Shown here one piece after another: positions 22,236-31,901 of a stretch of 64,000 nucleotides of DNA. Numbering within the stretch: the stretch's first letter is position 1; every line of letters starts with the position of its first letter. Under the pieces are notes generated by a model, which worked only from the letters and a program-made list of their open reading frames with translations, made no database searches and was not told the DNA's origin. The stretch covers positions 1-64,000 of the forward strand of contig NZ_QAAE01000001.1 of the NCBI RefSeq assembly GCF_003046585.1, given 5' to 3'. This DNA is from Nitrosomonas aestuarii. Its GTDB lineage: Bacteria > Pseudomonadota > Gammaproteobacteria > Burkholderiales > Nitrosomonadaceae. Position numbers and translations under genes: made by a program.

Positions 22236-22850
22236 ATGACTGTACTTGAAGAATTGCGTTATCTCGACCCTAATGATCCGGGAAAATGGCCGACGCCAAT
22301 AAGGACAATTGCACTGTTTTTATTGCTGTTCGTAATGATAATGGCTGGTTATTTTTTTGTTTGGCAGGATCAAATGAATAATCTCGACAATGCTCGTGTA
22401 GAAGAGCAGACATTGAAAGACAGTTATCTTGTTAAAAAAAGCAGCGCGATTAATCTGCCTGTTCTAAAGCAGCAGCTAAATGATATTGAGCAGTCGTTAA
22501 GTGCGCTTTTAAAACAGCTCCCCAATAAGTCCGAGATGGAAGCGTTGCTGGTTGATGTAAATCAGGCTGGTTTAGGGCGCGGATTGCAGTTCGAATTATT
22601 TAAGCCAGCCGAAAGTGAAATAATCCATGATTTCTATGCTGAATTATCTGTGTCTGTCAGAGTGACAGGCAGTTACCATGATATCGGTTCATTTGCCAGT
22701 GATATCGCTCAATTACCGCGGATTGTGACACTCAATAACATCAATATAGTGCCAGGCAACGACAATATGTTGATACTGGATGCTATCGCCAAAACTTTCC
22801 GGTATCTGGATGAAGACGAATTACTGAGTCAGGGAGTAAAAATCCAATGA
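22236..22850 (+). CDS. pilO: Type IV pilus assembly protein PilO
   Basis: 204 residues from the ATG at 22236 (MTVLEELRYLDPNDPGKWP); an in-frame TTG at 22227 would add three residues. One membrane segment (TIALFLLLFVMIMAGYFFVW), then a coiled coil and the periplasmic domain that pairs with PilN. Overlaps pilP by four bases. Confidence 0.92.
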   Translation: MTVLEELRYLDPNDPGKWPTPIRTIALFLLLFVMIMAGYFFVWQDQMNNLDNARVEEQTLKDSYLVKKSSAINLPVLKQQLNDIEQSLSALLKQLPNKSEMEALLVDVNQAGLGRGLQFELFKPAESEIIHDFYAELSVSVRVTGSYHDIGSFASDIAQLPRIVTLNNINIVPGNDNMLILDAIAKTFRYLDEDELLSQGVKIQ

Positions 22851-23356
22851 AAATAAGTTATTGGGCGATACTGGTTACCACAACATTGTTAACAGCTTGT
22901 GATAACAGTGATCATAGTGACCTTGATACGTTTATCAGCAATGCGGGCAAGGGGCTTCGTGGGCAGGTTGATCCACTGCCAGAGGTTAAGTCATATGAAT
23001 TCTTTACTTATGATGCATTTGAAATTCCAAGTCCCTTTGCCCCTAGGAAAAATGAACAGGTGCACAGTTCAACAAATGGAATGAAGCCTGACTTGGTTAG
23101 AAGAAAGGAGTTTTTGGAGAGTTTTCCATTGGAAAGTCTGGAAATGGTGGGTTCGTTAGAGCAAAAAGAAATTATTTATGCCGTTGTTAAAACGCCGGAG
23201 GGGAATTTGCTGCGTGTGAGTGTTGGTAATTATCTGGGTCAGGATTATGGAAAAATAAAACAAATTTCGGAATCACAAATTGAATTAAGAGAGCTGGTAC
23301 AAGATGGTGTTAACGAATGGACTGAGCGCGCCAGTACGCTTATGCTAAAAAATTAG
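22847..23356 (+). CDS. pilP: Type IV pilus lipoprotein PilP
   Basis: 169 residues with a lipoprotein signal ending in the lipobox LLTAC, followed by an unstructured linker and the HR-type beta domain (KTPEGNLLRVSVGNYLGQDYGKI). PilP links the PilNO inner-membrane complex to the secretin PilQ. Confidence 0.93.
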   Translation: MKISYWAILVTTTLLTACDNSDHSDLDTFISNAGKGLRGQVDPLPEVKSYEFFTYDAFEIPSPFAPRKNEQVHSSTNGMKPDLVRRKEFLESFPLESLEMVGSLEQKEIIYAVVKTPEGNLLRVSVGNYLGQDYGKIKQISESQIELRELVQDGVNEWTERASTLMLKN

Positions 23357-23366
23357 GAGTCTAACA

Positions 23367-25472
23367 ATGAAACTACAAATAAACAAAATTGTGTTTTTAA
23401 AGCCATGGTTTGTAGCATTGTTACTTATACTGTCATGCACAGTTTATGCAGATGCCATACCCGAACAGCAATTCAATAATATGAGTTCTATTGATATTTC
23501 AACTAGGGAAGGTGGTAAGGTAGTGGCCAAACTGGCTCTTGATCAACCACTCGTTAATGTGCCTATAGGCGTTTCTCTGAGCAACCCAAATAGAATATAT
23601 TTTGATTTTTATAATGTGGCCAACGGCCTGGGGAGAAATTACCAGGAAATTGAAGAAGGTGATTTGCATAGTATCAACATTGTTCAGGTTGGTGATCGTA
23701 CTCGTCTAGTATTTAATTTGTCCGGGTTGATGCACCATGAAACAGTGCTGCAAGATAATACATTATTAATTATTTTCAAAACTATGGGTGAGCGCCATAA
23801 TGTCAGATCAGCTGCGCATTTCGCCAAAGGCACAATTGAGAAGGCGCTGAATAGTCTGTTGGACATTGATTTCCGTCGCGGTGAAAGTGGTGAAGGTAGA
23901 GTCATAGTTGATTTAATGCACGCAGGTGCAGGTATTGATGTGCATCAACAAGGAGAAAAGCTCGTTGTTGAGTTTATCGATACTTATTTGCCAGATAATC
24001 TGGAAAGAAAGCTTGATGTAGTAGATTTCGGTACGCCCATACAGATCGTTGATACAACCATGCAAGGCGATAATGTTCGCATGTCAATACACCCAACCGG
24101 CCGCTGGGAACATTCGGCGCGCCAGACGGATACTCGATTTGTTCTGGAAGTGCGTGCATTGACAGAAGACGAAGATGAAATTGTTCAGCGGAAGCGTGCA
24201 AATGGCGGGTATATAGGCGAGAGGTTATCGCTTAACTTTCAGGATGTGGAAGTGCGTGCAGTATTGCAGGTTATCGCTGATTTTACAAACCTGAATATTA
24301 TTGCCAGTGATTCTGTCGGTGGTAATCTAACTCTGCGTTTAAGAGATGTTCCATGGGATCAGGCCCTTGATATTGTCTTACAAGCAAATGGCCTGGCCAA
24401 ACGCCAGACTGGAAATGTCATTTTTGTTGCGCCGAGTAAAGAAATGGCCGATAGAGAACTGCTTGATCTGGAAGCTAAGCAACAAGTTGCGGAAATAGAG
24501 CCGCTTATTACGGAAACTTTCCAGCTTAACCACCGTCGCGTGAATTCGATTTCATTTGAAGGTATGTTAAGTAATCGTGGAACGATTAATCTGGATGAAA
24601 TCAGTAATACAATGACCATAACCGACATTCCTGTAAAAATTGGCGAGATTAGAAAACGCATAAGGCGTCTGGATGTATTCGAAAGGCAGGTTATGATAGA
24701 AGCACGGATTGTCGATGCGACAGAGACATTCAGTCGTAATCTGGGTGTGCGTTTTGGCGTGCAAAATGCTTCGAAAGCAGGCGGTAATCGTATAGGTGTT
24801 TCCGGGAATGTGGCCGGTTCAAGCGACCTGGCTGCCGGTGGTGGTGTTGTAACTGGTGGCGAAAATTTAAATGTAAACCTTCCGGCTGCCGGTGCTGCTT
24901 TGATTGGCGGACCCGCTACTTTGGGCTTAAGTTTATTGAAAATAAATAATTCCAGATTAATTAATCTGGAATTGTCCGCGTTAGAAACAGATACCAAGGG
25001 TCGTGTTATAGCCAGCCCCCGTGTTGTAACGGCACACGGGGTAGAAGCGATTATTGAACAAGGTGACCGTGTACCATTCCAGCAGGCTACCAGCAGCGGT
25101 GCGACAAGTATTCGTTTTGTTGATGCAGTTTTGAGACTGAAAGTTAAGCCATTGATTACTTTTGACAATCAAATTGATATGGAACTGAGTGTTAATCAGG
25201 ATAAGATCGGTCAAAGTGTGAATGCGTTTTTACCACCTGCGATTAATACAAAACAGGTGACGACTAAAGTCTTGGTGGAAAATGGTGGAACGGTTGTCAT
25301 TGGGGGTATTTTCGAACGAAACGAGAATAATGTAGTTAATAAAGTGCCTCTGTTAGGAGATATACCCTATATTGGTCACATATTCAGAAATACATCCAAG
25401 CGGGATGATAAGCGGGAATTACTGGTTTTTGTAACACCACGTATATTAAATGAAAGCCTTAATTTACAATAG
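23367..25472 (+). CDS. pilQ: Type IV pilus outer-membrane secretin PilQ
   Basis: 701 residues with a signal peptide ending near residue 28 (VYADA). Two N-terminal AMIN-type beta domains (to about residue 270), a secretin/TonB short N-terminal domain (LSLNFQDVEVRAVLQVIADF), an N1 domain, and the C-terminal secretin pore with VIASPRVVTAHGVEAIIEQG and VPLLGDIPYIGHIFRN. Forms the gated channel through which the pilus fibre exits. Last gene of the operon; only six bases separate its stop from the convergent trmL stop, so no dedicated terminator fits between them. Confidence 0.95.
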   Translation: MKLQINKIVFLKPWFVALLLILSCTVYADAIPEQQFNNMSSIDISTREGGKVVAKLALDQPLVNVPIGVSLSNPNRIYFDFYNVANGLGRNYQEIEEGDLHSINIVQVGDRTRLVFNLSGLMHHETVLQDNTLLIIFKTMGERHNVRSAAHFAKGTIEKALNSLLDIDFRRGESGEGRVIVDLMHAGAGIDVHQQGEKLVVEFIDTYLPDNLERKLDVVDFGTPIQIVDTTMQGDNVRMSIHPTGRWEHSARQTDTRFVLEVRALTEDEDEIVQRKRANGGYIGERLSLNFQDVEVRAVLQVIADFTNLNIIASDSVGGNLTLRLRDVPWDQALDIVLQANGLAKRQTGNVIFVAPSKEMADRELLDLEAKQQVAEIEPLITETFQLNHRRVNSISFEGMLSNRGTINLDEISNTMTITDIPVKIGEIRKRIRRLDVFERQVMIEARIVDATETFSRNLGVRFGVQNASKAGGNRIGVSGNVAGSSDLAAGGGVVTGGENLNVNLPAAGAALIGGPATLGLSLLKINNSRLINLELSALETDTKGRVIASPRVVTAHGVEAIIEQGDRVPFQQATSSGATSIRFVDAVLRLKVKPLITFDNQIDMELSVNQDKIGQSVNAFLPPAINTKQVTTKVLVENGGTVVIGGIFERNENNVVNKVPLLGDIPYIGHIFRNTSKRDDKRELLVFVTPRILNESLNLQ

Positions 25473-25478
25473 CAAAAC

Positions 25479-25943
25479 TTATATTCCACTCTGAAAGCCA
25501 GTCTGTCGCCATGCCTCATATGTGATAATGGCGACGGTGTTGGATAAATTCAGGCTGCGACTGTTCGATACCATGGGTATACGGACGCGCATTTGAGTAG
25601 AGAGGCTGCTTATAATTTCCTCAGGTAATCCCATCGTTTCCGATCCAAATAAAAATGCATCACTATTTGTATATTTGATCGAGTCATAGCGTGTTTTTCC
25701 TCTGGTAGTTATGGCAAAAAGACGCTTTCCCACAATAAAACGTGCACAGTCCGACCAGTTTTCATGAATCTTGATGCTGGCAAACTCATGATAATCAAGA
25801 CCCGCGCGCAACAATTGCTTATCGCGCAAGATAAAACCCAGCGGCTTGACCAAATGTAGTTGCACGCCTGTATTGGCGCATAAACGAATGATATTACCCG
25901 TGTTCTGTGGAATTTCTGGTTGATATAGAATAATATTGAACAT
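25479..25943 (-). CDS. trmL: tRNA (cytidine/uridine-34-2'-O)-methyltransferase TrmL
   Basis: 154 residues, minimal SPOUT methyltransferase that modifies the wobble base of leucine tRNAs. The knot motifs are visible: N-terminal YQPEIPQNTGNIIRLCANTG, FLFGSETMGLP, and C-terminal IPMVSNSRSLNLSNTVAI. Convergent with pilQ, and 38 bases downstream of comF on the same strand. Confidence 0.94.
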   Translation of the reverse strand: MFNIILYQPEIPQNTGNIIRLCANTGVQLHLVKPLGFILRDKQLLRAGLDYHEFASIKIHENWSDCARFIVGKRLFAITTRGKTRYDSIKYTNSDAFLFGSETMGLPEEIISSLSTQMRVRIPMVSNSRSLNLSNTVAIITYEAWRQTGFQSGI

Positions 25944-25981
25944 GAAATATGATGTGCCAGCTCGTTTGTTGTGTTAAATAT

Positions 25982-26692
25982 CTAGAAGCCTAAGTCAGCG
26001 CGTGTGCGAAATTGATCGGTTCGGGCTCTTGTTATGATCCAGTTACTGATCTTCGCAGCCCCTTTTTTGCGTAATTGTTGTGCCAGCGCGTTCAATGTTG
26101 CGCCGGTTGTCATGACATCATCAATTACCGCTACATGTTTTCCGGATAAATCAGTCTTGCAACGAAAAGCATTTTGAACATTCTTGTTGCGCGCTTTCCA
26201 TGATAGACCTGTTTGTGGTGGTGTATTCTTGATACGTTCACAACTATCAGAAGATAAAGTAATATTAATTTTTCTGGCAACATAACGACTTATTTCTAAT
26301 GCTTGATTAAATCCCCTTTCTTGTAATCGTTTGGAATGCAGTGGCATGGGTATGATTAGGTCAGGACTTTCAGTCAACGCTTGAGATTTCAGTTTGTCAA
26401 TCAACAATTCAGCCAGTATCGGTGCTATCGCAAGTTGCATTTTATATTTTAATGTGTGTATAAGTGCATCTAGCGGAAAGGCATAGGTGAATGCAGCAAT
26501 TGTAGTGGTGAAAGCGGGCGGCTTGGATAAGCAGGTACCACATTTCTGATCTTGGCTGAAAGGAGTTGCTTTTAAACATGTGGGGCAATGATTGGCTGGG
26601 ATACAGGGTAAGCTTTTAAGGCAGGCATTACACAGATGCTGATTTGAGAATGCATCACAAAGAATGCAGTTTTTTTCAATCAAATTTTTCAA
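25982..26692 (-). CDS. ComF family phosphoribosyltransferase-like protein
   Basis: 236 residues. The N-terminal quarter holds four CXXC pairs (CILC, CNAC, CPTC, CGTC) consistent with a double zinc ribbon; the C-terminal part is a type I phosphoribosyltransferase fold with the PRPP-binding motif VAVIDDVMTTGATLNAL. ComF is linked to natural transformation in competent bacteria, and proximity to a complete pilMNOPQ operon is suggestive, but the biochemical activity is unknown. Divergent from bioB. Confidence 0.88.
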   Translation of the reverse strand: MKNLIEKNCILCDAFSNQHLCNACLKSLPCIPANHCPTCLKATPFSQDQKCGTCLSKPPAFTTTIAAFTYAFPLDALIHTLKYKMQLAIAPILAELLIDKLKSQALTESPDLIIPMPLHSKRLQERGFNQALEISRYVARKINITLSSDSCERIKNTPPQTGLSWKARNKNVQNAFRCKTDLSGKHVAVIDDVMTTGATLNALAQQLRKKGAAKISNWIITRARTDQFRTRADLGF

Positions 26693-26727
26693 ATTGTTAT
26701 ACCCTGGTCAAAAAACATCTGCCTGAA

Positions 26728-26756
26728 TTGACAATACTGCTTGAATCCGTAATCAT
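26728..26756 (+). promoter_or_regulatory. Candidate promoter of the biotin operon
   Basis: A consensus -35 TTGACA at 26728-26733 followed after 17 bases by a weak -10 (AATCAT, 26751-26756), 60 bases upstream of the bioB start. The -10 is poor, so this is tentative. No BirA-type operator is evident. Confidence 0.3.
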
Positions 26757-26815
26757 TCATTTCATTATAAATTTAAACGAAATTAGCTATCTCAAAATAT
26801 TCAAAGGAAGCTGTT

Positions 26816-27838
26816 ATGCATTGTAATTCACTCACATCGGATATACCAAATAATCGAAAAGTTAACAAAAGCTTGGTTGAAAAGGCGGGTGAATCAGCTC
26901 AATGGACTGTCACCGAGATACAGTCGTTACTTGACATGCCTTTTAACGATCTGATATTTCAGGCGCAACAGGTACATCGTCGACATCATGATGCGAATGC
27001 CGTGCAGTTGTCTACGTTGATATCCGTTAAAACGGGTGGGTGCTCCGAGGACTGCGGTTATTGTCCGCAGGCTGCCCGTTATCATACCGGTGTCGAGAAC
27101 CAGGACATGCTATCCATTGACAGCGTGGTAACCGCTGCTGCTGCGGCAAAGGCGCAAGGCGCTACAAGATTTTGTATGGGCGCTGCCTGGAGAGGGCCTA
27201 AACAGCGCGACATGGAAAAAGTGACACAAATGATAAGCGCTGTGAAAGCGTTGGGTATGGAAACCTGCGCAACTCTGGGCATGCTGAAACCGGAGCAGGC
27301 GAGACAATTAGGAGAAGTAGGATTAGATTATTATAATCATAACCTTGATACATCTCCCGATTATTATGAGGAGATTATTACTACCCGGAACTATCAGGAT
27401 CGCTTGGATACATTGCGGGAAGTGCGTAATGCCGGCATTAATGTCTGTTGTGGCGGTATTGTGGGTATGGGTGAAACGCGTGAAGCACGTGCTGGCTTAA
27501 TTACGCAGCTGGCTAATTTAGATCCTTATCCGAACTCTGTACCTGTTAATCATCTGGTGCAGGTTGAAGGAACACCTTTGTACGGTACTGCTGTCCTTGA
27601 TCCGCTGGAATTTGTCAGAACAATTGCTGCCGCTCGAATTACCATGCCAAAAGCAATGGTACGATTATCGGCCGGCAGGCGTGAGATGTCGGAAGCGGTG
27701 CAGGCGTTATGCTTTTTAGCAGGCGCAAATTCGATTTTCTATGGCGACAAATTATTGACGACTGGTAATCCCGACGTACAGCAAGATAAGGCATTGCTTG
27801 ATAAATTAGGCATGCAATCCTTATCTGCTTCAGCTTAA
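26816..27838 (+). CDS. bioB: Biotin synthase BioB
   Basis: Radical-SAM enzyme inserting sulfur into dethiobiotin. 340 residues with the CXXXCXXC cluster ([12 protein letters not shown]), the [2Fe-2S] cysteines in the ETCATLGML and [12 protein letters not shown] segments, and [14 protein letters not shown] good AAAGGAAG site lies at about 26803-26810. First gene of bioBFHCD. Confidence 0.96.
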   Translation: MHCNSLTSDIPNNRKVNKSLVEKAGESAQWTVTEIQSLLDMPFNDLIFQAQQVHRRHHDANAVQLSTLISVKTGGCSEDCGYCPQAARYHTGVENQDMLSIDSVVTAAAAAKAQGATRFCMGAAWRGPKQRDMEKVTQMISAVKALGMETCATLGMLKPEQARQLGEVGLDYYNHNLDTSPDYYEEIITTRNYQDRLDTLREVRNAGINVCCGGIVGMGETREARAGLITQLANLDPYPNSVPVNHLVQVEGTPLYGTAVLDPLEFVRTIAAARITMPKAMVRLSAGRREMSEAVQALCFLAGANSIFYGDKLLTTGNPDVQQDKALLDKLGMQSLSASA

Positions 27839-27856
27839 ATGAATTTGGAATGATGC

Positions 27857-29038
27857 ATGTTTTCTGATCTGGCTGAACAACTGTTGATTCGGGAGCAGCA
27901 GGGTTTAAAGCGTTACCGGTCTATTCTTGAAAGTCCTCAGTCAACACATGTGACTATTGACGGACATGCGTATCTCTCTTTTAGCAGTAATGATTACCTG
28001 GGATTGGCCAGTCATCCTGTGCTGGTTCAATCTGTTTGCCAGGGGGCTCAGTTGTATGGCGTAGGTTCAGGAGCATCGCACTTGGTGAATGGACATAGTA
28101 CCGCGCACCATGTACTTGAGGAAGCGCTTGCGCAATTTACCGGTTTTTCTGAGGCACTGTTATTTTCTACCGGTTATATGGCAAATATAGGCGTTGTGAC
28201 GGCGCTTGTCGGGCGCAACGATGCTATTTTTGCAGACAAGCTGAATCATGCGTCACTCAATGATGCCGCCATACTTTCAAGAGCGCAGCTGATTCGTTAT
28301 CCGCATTTTGATCTGCTAACGTTGGAACGGCGCCTGATAGCATCTAAGGCGAAGCGAAAACTGATTATCACCGATGCGGTATTCAGCATGGATGGTGATG
28401 TGGCGCCTGTTGAAAATCTGGTTAAGCTATGTAATAAATACAATGCCATGTTATTGCTGGATGACGCACATGGTTTTGGCGTGCTTGGTAGGAATGGGCG
28501 CGGTATACTGTTTACCTCAGAAAAAAGAAGAGAATCAGTTCGGACAGCGCTGCATGCATCTAATATTATCTATATGGCGACACTTGGAAAAGCAGCTGGC
28601 GTTTTTGGTGCCTTTGTCGCTGCTTCATCCGAAATCATTGCGACACTGATACAAGCGGCAAAAAGTTATATTTACACAACCGCAAGTCCGCCAATGCTGG
28701 CGCATGTTCTATTGAAAAGTTTGCAACTGATTGAGCAGGATAACTGGCGCCGTGAGCGCTTGTTCCAATTGATTAAGCAGTTAAAAGATGCAATGCGGAC
28801 ATTGCGATGGAGATTGCTGCCCTCGAATACACCGATTCAACCTTTGCTTATCGGTGATACGAAGGAGGCGATGCGTATCAGTCAAAATTTGAAATCGCAA
28901 GGTATTCTGGTGCCAGCCATTCGACCACCTACTGTGCCACGGAATACAGCGCGGCTGCGTATTTCTTTATCTGCTTCTCACAGGGACGAAGATATTGCTC
29001 GTTTAGCCAGCGCGTTACAAAACACAAACGCTGCGTGA
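27857..29038 (+). CDS. bioF: 8-amino-7-oxononanoate synthase BioF
   Basis: 393 residues; PLP enzyme condensing pimeloyl-ACP with alanine. Motifs: SNDYLGLASHP, GVGSGASHLVNGHS, LDDAHGFGVLG (PLP aspartate and histidine) and ATLGKAAGVFGAF (Schiff-base lysine). Nineteen bases after bioB. Confidence 0.95.
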   Translation: MFSDLAEQLLIREQQGLKRYRSILESPQSTHVTIDGHAYLSFSSNDYLGLASHPVLVQSVCQGAQLYGVGSGASHLVNGHSTAHHVLEEALAQFTGFSEALLFSTGYMANIGVVTALVGRNDAIFADKLNHASLNDAAILSRAQLIRYPHFDLLTLERRLIASKAKRKLIITDAVFSMDGDVAPVENLVKLCNKYNAMLLLDDAHGFGVLGRNGRGILFTSEKRRESVRTALHASNIIYMATLGKAAGVFGAFVAASSEIIATLIQAAKSYIYTTASPPMLAHVLLKSLQLIEQDNWRRERLFQLIKQLKDAMRTLRWRLLPSNTPIQPLLIGDTKEAMRISQNLKSQGILVPAIRPPTVPRNTARLRISLSASHRDEDIARLASALQNTNAA

Positions 29039-29069
29039 TAATCAATATACGCTGACTGCATATCAGTAG

Positions 29070-29831
29070 ATGTCAACAGAAACAATCCATATCGAAACAC
29101 TGGGTAACGGACCCGATCTGGTTTTACTGCATGGCTGGGCAATGCACAGTGGTGTCTGGAAAGGCGTCCGTGACTTGCTGGCGTTGCGTTTTCGCGTACA
29201 TTTGTTCGATTTGCCCGGTCATGGTTTTAGTTCCGCCTGTAAGCTGGATAATTTCGATCATGTTGTCGACATTATCCAAGACAGACTACCTGAAAATAGC
29301 ATTATCTGCGGCTGGTCTCTGGGTGGGCAAATAGCAATAGCTTTGGCTTTGAATAATCCTGCGCGTGTTAACAAACTGGTGCTTGTTTCCACTACCCCCT
29401 GTTTTGTAAAACGGCACGACTGGCCATGGGGAGTGGAGCGCAAGTTTCTAAAATTTTTTTTAGAAAACTTGCATCAAAATTATCGAACATCGATCAATCG
29501 TTTTCTGACGCTTCAAATCAATGGTGGAAGCAATGTCACAGATACTTTGGCGCAACTTCGTGAATATGTTTTTGAGCGGGAACAACCTAATTATAATACG
29601 TTACAAGAAGGACTCTTAATTTTGCAAACAAATGATATGCGTGAAAATTTGCACCGTGTTGAACAACCGGTTTTATTGTTGCATGGTGAAAATGATGTAA
29701 TAACGCATCCTTGTGCCGCAGACTGGATGCATAAGCAGCTAGAAAATTCCAAGTTAGTGCTATTCCCGCGCTGCGGTCATGCGCCTTTCTTAACGGATCC
29801 AGAGACATTTGTGGCCTGTCTCAATGAGTGA
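29070..29831 (+). CDS. bioH: Pimeloyl-ACP methyl ester carboxylesterase BioH
   Basis: 253 residues, alpha/beta hydrolase that frees pimeloyl-ACP from its methyl ester. Catalytic triad visible: Ser in CGWSLGGQ, Asp in LLHGENDVI, His in RCGHAPFL; oxyanion HGWAMHSGVW. Here it is in the bio operon between bioF and bioC, rather than at a remote locus as in E. coli. The last eight bases overlap bioC. Confidence 0.93.
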   Translation: MSTETIHIETLGNGPDLVLLHGWAMHSGVWKGVRDLLALRFRVHLFDLPGHGFSSACKLDNFDHVVDIIQDRLPENSIICGWSLGGQIAIALALNNPARVNKLVLVSTTPCFVKRHDWPWGVERKFLKFFLENLHQNYRTSINRFLTLQINGGSNVTDTLAQLREYVFEREQPNYNTLQEGLLILQTNDMRENLHRVEQPVLLLHGENDVITHPCAADWMHKQLENSKLVLFPRCGHAPFLTDPETFVACLNE

Positions 29832-30702
29832 AGATTATCGGCTGGATAAACGCCAATTGCGGAATGCTTTTGGGCGCGCTGCAACAACCTATGATCAGGC
29901 CGCTGTTTTACAACGGGAAATTAGTGACCGTATGTTTTCCCGTCTGGATTATATCAAATATGCTCCAGATACAATTTTGGATGCAGGCAGTGGAACGGGC
30001 TATGGTACACAAAAACTTAGTGTGCGTTATCCGGACAGCCGGCTCGTGGCGATGGATATTGCCTGGGCCATGTTGCAGCATGCGCAGCCGATAGCGACAG
30101 GGTGGCGGCGTTTCTGGCCGTTTCAAAAAAAACAGATACAGTATCTGTGTGCTGATATGGAGCGCTTGCCCGTCAAAGACGAAAGTGTTGGCATGGTTTG
30201 GTCAAATCTGGCGTTGCAGTGGTGCAATGATCTGGATAAGACTTTTTGTGAAGTTAATCGTGTTTTGAAAACAGACGGGCTCTTTATGTTCAGTACTTTC
30301 GGGCCGGATACCTTGCAGGAATTAAGACAGGCTTTTGGCCATGTAGATGCTTCTGTGCATGTTAATCGGTTTATTGATATGCATGATATTGGCGATCTGC
30401 TGGTGCATAATCGCTTTGCAACACCGGTTATGGATATGGAGTATATAACCCTGACTTATGATGATGTCATGCGTGTTATGCGTGACCTCAAAGCGATTGG
30501 TGCACATAATGTTGCGCAAGGAAGGCGGCAGGGCCTGACGGGTAAGATGAGATGGAAAAAAGTGATTGAGCGGTATGAAACATTGCGCTCAAAAGGCAAA
30601 CTGCCGGCAACCTTTGAAGTCATTTATGGCCATGCCTGGAAGCTGCCGCCGAAACAATCGGTGATAACACCAGAAATCCGTAAACAAATTATTATGAGCT
30701 AG
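29824..30702 (+). CDS. bioC: Malonyl-ACP O-methyltransferase BioC
   Basis: 292 residues from the ATG at 29824 (MSEDYRLDKRQLRNAFGRAA); an ORF start 15 bases upstream lies further within bioH and is not supported. SAM-binding motif ILDAGSGTGYGTQKL, then VWSNLALQWCNDLDKTF. Methylates malonyl-ACP to start pimelate-chain synthesis; partner of BioH in the same operon. Confidence 0.93.
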   Translation: MSEDYRLDKRQLRNAFGRAATTYDQAAVLQREISDRMFSRLDYIKYAPDTILDAGSGTGYGTQKLSVRYPDSRLVAMDIAWAMLQHAQPIATGWRRFWPFQKKQIQYLCADMERLPVKDESVGMVWSNLALQWCNDLDKTFCEVNRVLKTDGLFMFSTFGPDTLQELRQAFGHVDASVHVNRFIDMHDIGDLLVHNRFATPVMDMEYITLTYDDVMRVMRDLKAIGAHNVAQGRRQGLTGKMRWKKVIERYETLRSKGKLPATFEVIYGHAWKLPPKQSVITPEIRKQIIMS

Positions 30703-30703
30703 C

Positions 30704-31369
30704 ATGGCCGGTAGTTTTTTTGTAACCGGAACTGATACAGGCATTGGCAAAACATTCGTCAGTTGCCTGTTATTACATGCTTTTGCGGCACAAAATAAAA
30801 CAGTTGTCGGTATGAAACCCATTGCTGCCGGGCAAGAAAACGGAAAATGGCTGGACGTGGAGTTGCTACGTGCAGCCAGTAATATAAATGTTCCCTGTGA
30901 GTGGATGAACCCTTATGCGTTACATGCACCCATTGCGCCGCATATTGCCGCCCGGCAAGAAGGTGTTGAAATTGATTTGACGAGAATTTACAACGCATTT
31001 CATGAACTCAAAAAAAGTGTGGAATGCGTTGTTGTCGAGGGTGTGGGTGGTTTTCTGGTGCCTGTCAATGAGCGGCAGGATACTTCAGACTTGGCGAAGT
31101 TGTTGGCATTACCGGTGATTCTGGTCGTCGGCATGCGGTTAGGGTGTATTAGCCATGCGTTATTAACACAGCAGATAATCCAACATACTGGCTTGCGCTT
31201 GGTTGGATGGGTAGCGAATTGTATTGACCCGGGCGCGTTGGTATTGGATGAAAACATTGCTGCGTTGCGACAACGGCTTGATTGTCCTTTACTGGGCGTT
31301 GTGCCGTTTGTATCTGAGCCCGATGTGCAGACACTCAGTCAATTCATTGATGTGTCGAAAATTTTATGA
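30704..31369 (+). CDS. bioD: Dethiobiotin synthetase BioD
   Basis: 221 residues; ATP-dependent ureido-ring closure. P-loop GTDTGIGKTFVS, substrate region GMKPIAAGQ, and VVVEGVGGFLVPV. Last gene of the operon. BioA (DAPA aminotransferase) is not in the window. Convergent with nudB over 35 bases. Confidence 0.95.
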   Translation: MAGSFFVTGTDTGIGKTFVSCLLLHAFAAQNKTVVGMKPIAAGQENGKWLDVELLRAASNINVPCEWMNPYALHAPIAPHIAARQEGVEIDLTRIYNAFHELKKSVECVVVEGVGGFLVPVNERQDTSDLAKLLALPVILVVGMRLGCISHALLTQQIIQHTGLRLVGWVANCIDPGALVLDENIAALRQRLDCPLLGVVPFVSEPDVQTLSQFIDVSKIL

Positions 31370-31404
31370 GATCGACAGTAAAACTTTTTTTTATGCATGC
31401 CTGA

Positions 31405-31872
31405 TCAAATAGGAGAAAAGGAGTATTGACTGATATCGGATTGACGCATGGGCAGACTTCGGATCGCTTCTGCATTGCTCCAGGAAAATACTTTAGCAGC
31501 TGCCTGTTGCCAGGGTAGCCAGAGATAGTCGAGATGTTCTTTTGGCGCAATTCTGACAGGTTTTATCTCGGGCAGGCAGAGACTGAAAACATGCTCGGCG
31601 TTATGTGTAACATTCGGTGCATAGCGCCAGCGCCATTCTTTGAAGATCTCGAACCGGTTTTGTGTTTTCCAGTCTGAGAGTTGATAATCTAGCGGATTCA
31701 GACCCGTTTCTTCTGCGATTTCACGAAGTGCGGTTTGCTGAAGCGATTCGTTTTGATGCTGGCTGCCTGTGACGGATTGCCAGTATCCGGGGTGATCTGC
31801 GCGTTCAAGTAAAAGAATCTGTAGATTCTGTGTATGAATAACAACCAGAACAGATACAGGGATTTTATACAT
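31405..31872 (-). CDS. nudB: Dihydroneopterin triphosphate diphosphatase NudB
   Basis: 155 residues with a complete Nudix box (G-x5-E-x7-REIAEETGL). Hydrolyses dihydroneopterin triphosphate in folate synthesis. It lies 29 bases downstream of aspS on the same strand, the conserved aspS-nudB order; a shared transcript is likely. Confidence 0.9.
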   Translation of the reverse strand: MYKIPVSVLVVIHTQNLQILLLERADHPGYWQSVTGSQHQNESLQQTALREIAEETGLNPLDYQLSDWKTQNRFEIFKEWRWRYAPNVTHNAEHVFSLCLPEIKPVRIAPKEHLDYLWLPWQQAAAKVFSWSNAEAIRSLPMRQSDISQYSFSPI

Positions 31873-31901
31873 TAAATGTGCCGGTTGTTTTTATCAGAGG
31901 A

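Noticed and set aside
24359-25168. 269-residue open frame antisense to pilQ
   Set aside because: Shadow of the pilQ secretin domain; the pilQ reading has clear domain motifs and the antisense translation has none.
26693-26815. Riboswitch or BirA operator upstream of bioB
   Set aside because: The 123-base gap has no extended palindrome or conserved riboswitch-like fold that I can see; only a possible promoter is noted.
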